DNA from: Paraspadella gotoi
Taxonomy: Eukaryota > Chaetognatha
DNA: 64,000 nucleotides
Assembly: GCA_051294375.1 (NCBI GenBank)
Contig: CM119263.1
Coordinates: 25,567,394 to 25,631,393, forward strand
Reading direction: 5' to 3'
This document shows, piece after piece, positions 9,568 to 19,679 of the stretch. The notes beneath the pieces are model-generated. The model worked only from the letters and a program-made list of their open reading frames with translations, searched no databases and was not told the origin of the DNA. Position 1 is the stretch's first letter; the number at the start of each line of letters is the position of its first letter. Made by a program: the position numbers and the translations under genes.

Positions 9568-12500
9568 ATGTCGGATAACGAACATTTCGAGGATGCTGTC
9601 AGCGGCGAAGAGAGCGCGGAAGCAGGTACGCTTGTTTTATTTGTTTGTCTTATTTTTCTTTTTCAAATACGAAAACATAATGTCAAGGCTCGAACGACGG
9701 GGCTCGCGACCTGAAGAAGCCAAGAAAACGCGAGTTTCTCCCCGAGCACCCTCTCCGCGTTTCGGACCGCGGCAACAAGGGCATGGCCTCCACCACCTTC
9801 CTCTCCGACTGGCTCTCCACTCATTACGAGCCTAAGGACGACACCCAAGGGGAAATCGCGTCGAGGGTAAGAGTTACTGAGAGCCCATTTTTAAATCGAG
9901 CCATGTCAGGCCACTTCAAAATGACCATAACTTTTTCTTTTTTCGTCAGGTCTATGATCTCTACTTCAAAGAGTGCGTCAAGCGTCAAGACGCGGCCCTC
10001 GATTATCACGAGTTTCTCAACGCGTCGCTTAAGGTTTTTCCAACCGTTACCAAGGAGACATTAGTTCCAACCGGCCGCAAGACCAAGAAGCAGATGTTCT
10101 TGGGTAAGGAATCTTTCATCTCCTGACTTTGAAGGATATTTTTTTAAAAGCAAGTTTTTATTCGTTTTTGCTTTACTTCTTTTCGGTCCGTGTCTTGTCC
10201 AGGCTTGTCCATGAGGCCCGAGTCTCCCTACTTCACACTGACACAACGAAAGCCCAAAAAAGCTGACAAAGACAATGAGAAAAAAGGAGGTAGGTATTTG
10301 TTTTTCTTTTTGTTTTGTTTTTTTTCCCCCAGTTTTTCAATGATTCCTCGACCGTTTCCAGGTTTCAACGTGAAGGAATTCGAGGAACGAGTGGTAGAGG
10401 CGGTCAAGGTGCTCGACAAACCCGGAGGCGTCGGAGTCGGAAAAATGAAAAAGTATTTCACGGAGACTTTCCCCGATTATCACGTCGACGTCAAGTCTTA
10501 CGTCCTCATTAACGCTCTAGAGAGATTGGCCGGCAAGTAGTTCGTTAGGGGTCCTTTGTCGTAATTAGTTTTAAACTCAATACTTCAATACTACCGTTCC
10601 GTCTATTTAGGTTACGGTAAAGTTGAGCACTTAAAGGGAGTGGGAGCGATGGCTTTTTACTCCCGCGTCAAAACTGAAGAAGAATTATTGGAAGAAGAAA
10701 AGGAAAAGGAGGAGAAAAAGGTTTGATTAAAGCGTAAAAAATATTATTTGGTTGTCTTGGCGGGATCGATTTATTATTCACTTATCGGCTAAATTTTACT
10801 TTCGTCGACCGGGGTTTTGGCGTCTTTTGAATAACCACTTAAAAATATTTATTTAAAAAAAAAATTAAACCCTAAACCATCCTAACTCTAACTACTCCTA
10901 ACCCTAAACCACCCCTAAACCACCTTTTACCCTAAACCCCCCCTAACTCCGAAAGTAAAATTAACCCCACTTATCTATTTTAGTAATGGTTCAAATTCTT
11001 GAAATTAAAAGGATTTTGTTTTTTGTTTTTTACGAAAAGGAAGCGTCCAAAAGTCCCGAAGAAGAAGAAGAAAAGGAGGAGGATAAGGACAAAGAAGATG
11101 AGGAAAAAGATTTCGAAGTGGAAAAGATTTTGAATCGTAAAAAGTCACGTGGTCAATGGCTTTATTTGGTCCGTTGGCTCGGGTACGAAGAAAAGGACGA
11201 TACGTGGGAGCCGCTCGAAAATCTGCAGGGTAAGAAAACTTTAGTATGTCACCGAGTTGTTTATCAACTATTGTTTTTTGATCTTTTTTCCGTTTTCCCC
11301 TCTTTCTTTTCCATCAAAGGTTCTGAAGAAATACTCAAAGAATGCACTGCCGACATTCTCAAAGCCGAAAAGAAGGACAAGGCGGAACGCAAAAAGGCGA
11401 CGAAGCAGCGGGCACGGGTGGCGGCGGCTCGAGCGTGGGAGCCGTCGAAGCGTGGCGTTAACGACCACCTCAAGTTCGTCCTCACAGCCTGCACAGATCC
11501 CTACACCGCCTCCGTTGGCGCCATTAAAAAATACATCGCCGAGTATTATTCAGAATTCGACGTCGCCAACAAGATGCCGAAACTGAAACAGGTTGCGACT
11601 TTAGTGATGGGAAGGGGTGAGTGGTGGTGATGGTGAGACAGTACGACGACTTGTTCCTCGGACCGATTTCAGACTCAATCCTTCCGATTTTAGATCGTCG
11701 GAAATCAAACTGAAGCTTTTTCACTCTTTCCCTTGAATTCTTCTTCTCGGTTTTACCGAATGAGAATTGTCCAGGGGGAAAGGATTTTGCGGGCTTTCTA
11801 CAATTAACATGCTTATTTATACATGATATTCGTATATGTAATTATGTACGTATTTTAATACATCTACATGTTTACGAATGTACGTTTTTTAATAATATTT
11901 TATCTCCCAGGCTTTGGAGAAATTGAGCGAGAACGGAAAAATTTCATACGTGACCGGGAAAGGATTGACCGGAAACATTTCTCTCACCGACGAAGGATTC
12001 GCGGCGATCTCCAGGTCTTCCACCAACAACATCGACATCATGATCTTTGAAAGCATCATCGCCATGTCCGAACCCAAGGGCGCTGCCATGTCCAAAATCA
12101 GAAAGTACTACGCCCAACATCTTCCGGGACTGAAGACCGCGGAGAGACCGAAAAACTTTAAGAAATCCATCGAGGGTGCTGTCAAGAAAGGGATTTTGTA
12201 TCAGGTTAAGCGAGCGGGGCACATTTTATTCAGTAACGAAGACTGCGTTGTAGTTATTTTAATTTAATTAGTTACCAAATACCAAATAAGTACAGTGCGT
12301 GAACGTTGCTTCCCGTATCAGGTTTCTGGGCTCGGTATGACCGGAAGCTATCAACTGATGGAACCCTACACTCCGCCGCCGGCTACGGTACGGCGTATCT
12401 TGAGTGACTCTGTCTGGAATGACGGCGAGTACAGCGACATCGAGGTCAGGCAATCGGAACCCGAAGAGTCCGACGACGATGAAGCACCCGTCTACAAACC

Positions 12501-14072
12501 CCGATCATGTAAACGAATATCTCTCTCTCTCCCCCCCTTTATCTCTTTCTTCCTAGTAGACTTACGACTTGCTTAGTTGTTTTCCTCTTTTGACAAATTC
12601 CTTTTTCCTCACAGCAACCAAGAGCGGACGGAAAACGATATTGTCACCGAAAAAGCAAGCTCCTGTCGAAGTCCCTCGCCCCAAGCAGACCGGCGCAAAG
12701 CGAGCAGGCGCCAAACGTAAGGCTGGTCCTGCGAAGAGCAAATATGTCGACGACAGTTCGGACGAGGAGCAAGAAAGCAGTTCCAGCGATGGGGAAGTTG
12801 AGCAACCTCCCAAGAAGAGAGGCAAGCAGGCCGCCGCTACAGGTTTAAATGTTTAATTATGACCATTTTAATTTCTTTTATTCAGCGTTTAATTTTTTTA
12901 CTGAAAACATTTTTTTGAAAATTGTAGTATAATTTTCAAAATTTTTTTTTTTTAATAAATAATAAGTATTATATAATAAGTATAATTTATACTGGTTGAC
13001 TTGGCATTCAGCGAAGCGCGGCAAAGCAGCTACCGCGCGCGGCCGCGCCGCACCCGCGAAGACAAAGGCTGCTGCGTCTCCTCGTGGGGGCAAACAAGGC
13101 GGCACCAGGGCACCTGCAAAGCGTGCGCCAGTCAAAGGCAAGAGGTCGACCGCACGGGCGGCAACGCGGGATTCCTCTGACGAAGAAAACGATACTGATG
13201 AAGAATCTATCGCTTCTGGTATGAGACGACGATGACGAAGACCTCAAAAAAACAACAAAGACTTCGCTTCGCTATGGTTTTTCTCTTTCTCCAGATTTCG
13301 AGGATCATCCTCCTCCCATTCAGTCAGGACGAGGTCGCGGCGCAGCCCGAGGAAAGCCAGCCGGTAGAGGAAGAGCCACTCCAAAAAAATCACCAGCGAA
13401 GGCTGTCAATAAAGCCGCAAAAAAAGCCGGTACACACCGGATAGAAAGACCTCTATTGGTCTTATTTGAAGATTGCTCTTGTTAAAATCGTTATTGCCTG
13501 TTCTTCCGTAGTTCCCGTTTCCATCGGTTCCGGTCCCGCCGGTCGCAACGTCCGAGCCAAGAAACCTCAGTTTTACGGGACGCCCTCACCGGAATATGAG
13601 GAAGACTCTGACGCATCTATCGAGGTGATTCGCTTACTGTTACGTTTTCGTTCGTGCCTTGTTCCCAATGCCCCTTTTCTTACGTTAGCCCAAAAAGAAG
13701 GCGCCGGCCAAACGCACACCGGCCAAGAAAGGGCGCGGCGGCTCTTCCACCCCGTCTAAGCGAGGAAGGGGTAACGCAAAACCGGCAGCGAGATCGGCGC
13801 AAGCAGATTCCGACTCTGAACCGGCTTCGGATTCGGAAAGGTTGTTTTAGTCGAAATCTTTGCGTCTTCACTTCCTTTTATTTATATTTTACACGTTTAT
13901 GCTTTTTTTTTTTTGCAGCGACCCTGCCCCGCTTCCAGCCAAAGGGCGTGGCCGTGGTGCCGCTAAGGCACCTTCCAAAAGCGCGAAAAAAGCTCCGGCA
14001 CGCGGTCGGGGCCGTGTCGCTTCCGTCAATAAGCGGAAGCGCCGAAACTCTTCCGACGACGAGTCGTACTAA
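9568..14072 (+). CDS. Chromatin protein: RFX-like winged helix, H15, chromodomain, two H15, basic/acidic tail (16 exons)
   Basis: Spliced reconstruction: 9568-9625, 9688-9866, 9950-10103, 10203-10289, 10362-10532, 10611-10720, 11040-11229, 11320-11591, 11911-12204, 12322-12508, 12615-12842, 13012-13218, 13295-13429, 13512-13624, 13689-13840, 13919-14072. All phases agree (896 codons). Residues 54-133 look like an RFX DNA-binding winged helix (WLSTHYEP, VYDLYFKEC, VFPTVT). Residues 161-240, 363-440 and 446-523 look like linker-histone H15 domains (KLKQALEKL, VTGKGLTGNISL; VSGLGMTGSYQL). Residues 278-316 are a chromodomain: FEVEKILNRK, YLVRWLGYEE, DTWEPLENL, with cage aromatics F278 and the W and Y of RWLGY kept. 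The tail (524-896) is Lys/Arg/Ala/Gly-rich with SSDEE patches. The family best compared is HP1BP3 (three H15 domains), which lacks the RFX-like and chromo parts. Intron 5 is GC-AG. Expected role: nuclear, nucleosome/linker-DNA binding guided by methylated histone tails (inference). Exon 8 donor (GTTGCG) is weak but chosen by H15 homology. Confidence 0.82.
10867..10949 (+). repeat. Degenerate telomere-like (CCCTAAA)n array in an intron
   Basis: About seven imperfect CCTAA-containing units (TTAAACCCTAAACC, CTCCTAACCCTAAACC, ACCCCTAAACC, TTTTACCCTAAACC, CCCCTAACT) lie in intron 6 of the chromatin gene. This resembles interstitial telomeric repeat with spacing variation. Confidence 0.6.
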
Positions 14073-14904
14073 AATCCCGGGGGCGAAGCGCCCGGTTTTT
14101 ATCCAGTTTTATTTTATCCTTTCCAGTTTTTTGGTTTTTTTTTCATTTTTTTTTTCAACCAAAACGCCCCATTTACCAGTCTCTCTTTCTTGTCTCTCTC
14201 ATTCCTGTATTTTTCCTTTTTAACGACCTTGAAAGTTCTCTGCGAATGTGGGCTTCCTTGTTTGGAAGTTTGTGCGTGTATGACTGTGTGCGTTTCCTTT
14301 TTTGTTTTAAGAAATACGTTTCTTTTAGATTCTTTACAATTTTATTTTCTAAGTTTATTATTTAGAAGTTTTGGTTAGAAACGAGTCAATTGTTTTTATG
14401 GATGTTTTTCTTCCGTATTAGACGTGTTATTTAGCTGTGTTTATTTTGAATCTAATCAATTTGGACGGTTCAGACAAAAATTATAATTACGACTGTAACT
14501 TTTATCAAATTTTTAGATGAAGCGGGGATGCTTCTTTGTAAAGAAATAATGTACGATTACAAAACATTGTACTGCATAATTCCATTATTTTCTGTATTTA
14601 TCTTCATCTACATTCTTTAGCGTATTTTATCACAGAAAAATTCCCTTTTTCAAATCACCTGAGTTAATTTTTTTCGCAGTTTAATCAAACTAGTAGTAGT
14701 ACTAGTTATATCAGTGAAGTTCAAGCTAGGCAGTTAAATGATTAATTTGACTTCCCAATCTAATTAGTTAGCCAGCGACTCCGAATTAGAATACACGTTA
14801 AAAAGCGTGTCAGACTTTGAATCCTGTTTTTATATGTTATGTTTTTATGTTGGTTAACTGATTAATTACCAGTTTATGATTGGTTAAAATTATTAAATGA
14901 AAGT
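14073..14904. other. Convergent intergenic spacer
   Basis: It lies between the 3' ends of the chromatin gene (+) and the glutamate receptor gene (-). T-rich just after the stop codon, then AT-rich. It should contain both 3'UTRs; no other element is seen. Confidence 0.5.
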
Positions 14905-17737
14905 TTATTCTCGCACTTTTTCCAATCTTTTTCCTCGTCCATCCTTTGTTTCAAGACTTGACCTGCCTCCCTTCTTTAGTATTCTTCTGCCGCTTCTAAC
15001 AACTCTGACGAGGCACGCGACCGCCGCCCCCACCACCGTCGCACTTAGAATGACAAACACTCCTCCAACGTTGCGAATTCCCATGCTTCTCTCCCCGCTG
15101 CTCTCACTCGCGGCCTTTCCCATGCATTTGCTCCTTGGCCACCATTTGGCCTCCAGCCCATTGAGGAACCCATTCTGGCCTAACTCTATCACGATGGCCG
15201 AGAGCTGCTCCTCGAAGGCCGCCCCGTTGGGCACGGCTATCCCGTATGAGGCAGAGTTGAAGTTCTCCGTGAGGACGTGCAGGTCGCAGTACCTTGTCGC
15301 CTGAAACTGCAACATCTTGTCGTCGGAGATGTAAGCGAAATCGTCAGCAACGGCTCGACGCACACCCTCTTCCGTGGATTCGACGAGTCGCTCCGCCATC
15401 GCATTCCACATCCCGTGATAAACGGGGGAGTCGGTGTCTCTGAAGAAGGCGGCGGTCGAGGTGCCCCGCTTGCAACCGTAAGAGTAGCGGGTTTGTTCGA
15501 GCAAGTCGGCGATTGACTCTACTTCCGTCGTCATCCGGATCACCGTCAGAAAAGCGGCCAAATTCGCCGTGTAGGAAGTGACTACGATGAGGGCGAAGAA
15601 CCACCAACCGGCCGCCAGCAGCCGCGCCGACGCACATGTCGGCAGCTCCTCCGCCCCCTGCTGCAGCAGAGACGCTGTCGTGAACCAAAAGGAGTCTGCG
15701 ACGCTGAAGTCGGCGTCGTCGTCTTCAGAACGGAACTTGCGGGCGAAATAACGCCGGATAGCGTGGAGGGCGGAGAAGACGACGCCGACGAGGATGAAGG
15801 CGGCGCCGATGCATAACCAGAGCGTCGTGTCGAAGGGGTTGGTGAATTGGAAGATGGAGTAGGGTTGGCGGGGGTTGTGGAGGATGGCTGAAGTTCCGAT
15901 CTGCATGAAGGGCTTCGTAAAATCGACCACCTCTTCCCTAAGTAGGATAGTGGGTTTTCTTTTATTATTTTATTTTTATTAATTATTTCTAGTCATTTTA
16001 TTGGCAGTGGTCGAAATCTGCGAAGTACTTTCTTACCATTTTGAATTTGTGCTCATTGCGAGTTAGCAAAAAACATCGAAATCAAAATTCGATAAATCAT
16101 TACTTATAGTTATTAGATATTTAATAAATTAAAAATAACAAATAAACATATAAATATTTAGTTTACTGATTTGTAAGTATAGAAATATGCAAATCAGTTT
16201 AAAGCGCTACATTTTTAAAAAATAAAAATGAACCAAGCTATTGCGAAAATATCTTTCACCTCTCCAAGTTAATTGTCAGCGGAGCCAGTCCCAACAACGC
16301 GTTGCCCACGATGACCTCGTGAATGATCCCGTTCCAAGTTTCGTCCTCGTTTCGGTTGCCATAGTGACCGTCTGGACTCAGGTAAAGTTCGAACTCAAAA
16401 CCGATCTCATCGGACAACATCTTCATTAATTCGACGCAATATCCGTCAAAGGCGTCGTTGCCTTGGCAACCGTCACTGTTCTCGCACGCTTTCTCGTCTC
16501 CGCTTGTGCACTCTCGGTAAGACATGCATTCATTGCGGATCACCACGAATGGCGGCTCTAGAACTGTCGCCACGCGCACCCAGCGTCCCCTTAAATCGCC
16601 GTGACTGTTCTCGCTGGGACTTTCGTCCTTTGGGGCGTCGGTCCAGCCGCCGACGTTTCCCTGAATGTCGACGGCAACAAAGCCCTCGCGGCATCGTCCC
16701 ATTGCGTTGTCGTGGTGGAGGTTCCATAAGGTAAGGGTATATTCAATACGCTGATAGACCCCAGGGCTGCTTGGTCGTCGATCGAATCGAACTCGTCCCT
16801 CGTCTAAAGTCTTGGCGATCACCTCGGTCAAGTCCACCGACCGCTGGGCGTCCGTCTCGGCCCATCTTCTGGCAGCCACAAAGGCGAGGGCATCGAGTAA
16901 TGCGGCGACATGCGCAGGTGCTGCGCCGTCAACACATTCTTCCGACCACTCGCCCACCTCAGCGTAAAATGCGGAGATCCTCGCATGAGTCGCCGCATAC
17001 CTCTTAGCGTCGAAGTGAACAGGATGGAAGCTCGTCAGAAAGAAGCTGTTGTGTCGGTTCAGCATTCCCAGCAGCAGAGCGTTCTGCAAGACGCGCTCGG
17101 TCTCCTCTTCGCTGCAGAGAAGCACGAAGACGTCGAAGCCGAGATAACGTGTTTCCACCAGAAAGCGGCGAAGAGTGGCCGTCCCGTTCGCTCGTAGGCG
17201 GTGAAGTTTGACGCGGATGCCGACGACGGCCAGGCGGAGGATATCGGCAGGCGTCGCCGCTTCGTCGTAGAGCAGCGCAGCCTGCTTTTCATCTTCCCCT
17301 TGGAAGAATGCGGATTGACTGACACCCGAGACCCCAACGGCTCGTACCAGCACTACTCGCAGCGCGCGTGCAATCGTATCGGAATCGGGCAATGAGAGGA
17401 GACGCGGGGTCACTGCCGGGCATGGACCGGGGCCGGGCTCTGCCGACTGGGTGAGGTCAAAGCATAGGGTTTCGTTGTAAAGGCTGTAGGCTAAAGCCGG
17501 CGCCAGTGATTCAGTGGTAATCACGATGGCGTCCAACGATTTGGGAAAGTTCGTTTCGTTGAGCAGGAAAAAGTTAAAACGGTAATTGAATCGAGTGAGG
17601 TTTTTGAGTATAAAGTTTCCTGCTTCCAATAGATGTGGATCGGTGAAGCCTACGGCTATGATCTCTTCCTTCGATTCGATTGTTAACGAAAAAGCGACTA
17701 TTATTATTAAATATATTGATTTTCGCAAAGTAATCAT
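14905..17737 (-). CDS. Ionotropic glutamate receptor, non-NMDA-like fold (2 exons)
   Basis: Exons 17737-16260 and 15937-14905 (minus) join in phase to 836 residues. A hydrophobic signal peptide (about 1-22) precedes the amino-terminal domain (to about 375). The first ligand-binding half contains GNDAFDGYCVELMKML and LAPLTINLER|EEVVDFTKPFM. Membrane segment M1 is at 531-550, the pore loop reads SLLQQG, M3 carries the family signature SYTANLAAFLTV (614-625), and M4 is near VGGVFVILSATVVGAAVACLV. Compared with AMPA receptors, T488 and R493 match the alpha-amino/carboxyl binding pair (the arginine codon is split by the intron) and GTST keeps the Ser-Thr contact. The usual glutamate (E705 of GluA2) is aspartate here (D698). 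The Q/R-site residue is Q585, predicting calcium permeability without editing. Ligand preference (glutamate, glycine or other) is open. The family forms tetrameric cation channels at the plasma membrane. Confidence 0.92.
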
Positions 17738-18846
17738 TTTACTTTTGAATTCCGAATAGTTGGCTTCTTATTTACTGCCAGTTCCCTCATTTTGGAGGAA
17801 AATGAAAAAGGGGAAAAAAATTAAAATCTCGTCTAAAATAGGTGATATCACTAGAAATCGAATCGTTAAATATTGACTTTTTACTCCTGATCAGAAATAA
17901 AATGTTCAGGTTGAGCCGGAAAATAAATATCGGAAACCAGATGAGTTTCAAACTTGGAAGTTCGAATGTCGCAATCGTTTAAATTAAACTACAAAAAATT
18001 TTAAGATTTTTTTCAATTCCAAAAATTATTTATTTTGAAAAAAAAGATCTTATCATATTGACATATACTTTAAAATTACAATCAAATTATAAAGGTGCTC
18101 CTAAAAAATTTTCCCCTAACAGATATTATGAGTTTCTCATTAATGATTTTCCAACAGGAATGATGTACATTGTACAATATCTATTACGAAACTGGAACAG
18201 AAAGTAATCTAACATTGTATTTCGTAGATGTACCCTCATATTCCAGAAGGCAACACTAACAACAACAGTAACGCCCCCATCCCAAACATTGATAAATAAT
18301 ATTATCTATAAATATTTATCACAAAAATATTATAACAAATAAATAAAATGATAAATAAGTTATTTTTAAATCTAAATAAAAAAATAAATAAATAAAAAAT
18401 AAATATAGTGAAACAAATATTTTTGAAATTTCCATAATTTTATAAAACGCTAAACTTTACCTTCCTTTGGTTCGCATAGCTTAATTAAAAAGGCTTCTTT
18501 TAACGAACGGCTGTATTGTACTACTACAATTTAATTATGATATTCATAAGTTATTCAATTTAGTTATTAACACTTTATTTTTTCCCTCGTGCTAATATTC
18601 AACCATCAATGCTTTCTACCTCCAAACGTGGGCGGGCCCCGTATGGATGCCTGGCATTGCGATGCAGGAAGTGGCGATGACACGCCAGGCTTTCCGCGTC
18701 GGCATGCGTGGGCGCGTGCGCGGAGCCACACCCGATGTCACACGCGGTCACCGCACTCTCAATGGCACGTCATCTCAGTCAGCGTCGGAGTCTTCATCGA
18801 TCGCTTCCTGTTTCTTGAAGAATATTTTCATTGATTCGTTTTAAAA
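17738..18846. promoter_or_regulatory. Divergent intergenic region (receptor - / GRDP-like +)
   Basis: 1.1 kb separate the starts of two divergently transcribed genes. The half near the receptor is very AT-rich with AAATAAATAAA runs. The half near the GRDP-like gene (18620-18780) is GC-rich with CpGs and repeated GTGGGC/GGCATGCGTGGGCGCGTGCGC words. Promoter function is inferred from position and composition only. Confidence 0.4.
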
Positions 18847-19603
18847 ATGAATATCTTCAGAAGCCGACGAGGACCGGCGGTAAGTCGGTTTGGGTAGGTT
18901 TGGGAAACTAAGTTTGGTCGGGTAAATTATATTTATTTATTTTTAGCTCTATAATTCACTTTGTCGGTCCGTCGGTCCGCCCCCTCAATCTTGTCGGGCA
19001 TTCACTTATATCATGTCAGAACATCAAATTAGGATAAATTATGCAAAAAAAATGTCCGTCCGTTAGTCCGTCTGTCTGTCCGTCCCGCTTTCGCTTTGAA
19101 CGCCAATTACTCGTGATTGCATGGGGCGATTGACTTGAAATTTTAAATGTGGGTAGGAAAGTGTGTGATTAAGCGGGAAATCAAGTTTCGATGGAATCGT
19201 CCGAGTGGAAATGAGTTTAAATGGAAAAAAACAAAAAACCTGTTTAACTTCTTATTCTTATTCTATTTATATTAATCAGTTAATTAATCAATTAGTCAAT
19301 TAATTGATCAATAATTAATTAATTAATCAGTCAATTAATTATTCAATCAATAAATTGTTTTATAAATTAATTAATTATTCAATCAATCAAGTAAGCAATT
19401 AATTAATCGTTAACGGCGTTATTGTCATCGTCGCTCGTCGCCATCATCGTCGTCGTCGCTTTTGTCGAGGTCAGTGACGAAAAGACTTAAAAACAAACAT
19501 ATTTGAGCAAACAATTGATTAATTAATTAATTAATTAATTAACTTAAATTAATTACTACTAATGATCGTTGTCAGATCTGGCATTGTTTGCTCAATTTTT
19601 TTT

Positions 19604-19679
<76 letters not shown>

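Noticed and set aside
15277-15688. Open frames on both strands inside the glutamate receptor exon
   Set aside because: They are shadows of the receptor reading frame in a stop-poor GC-rich exon.
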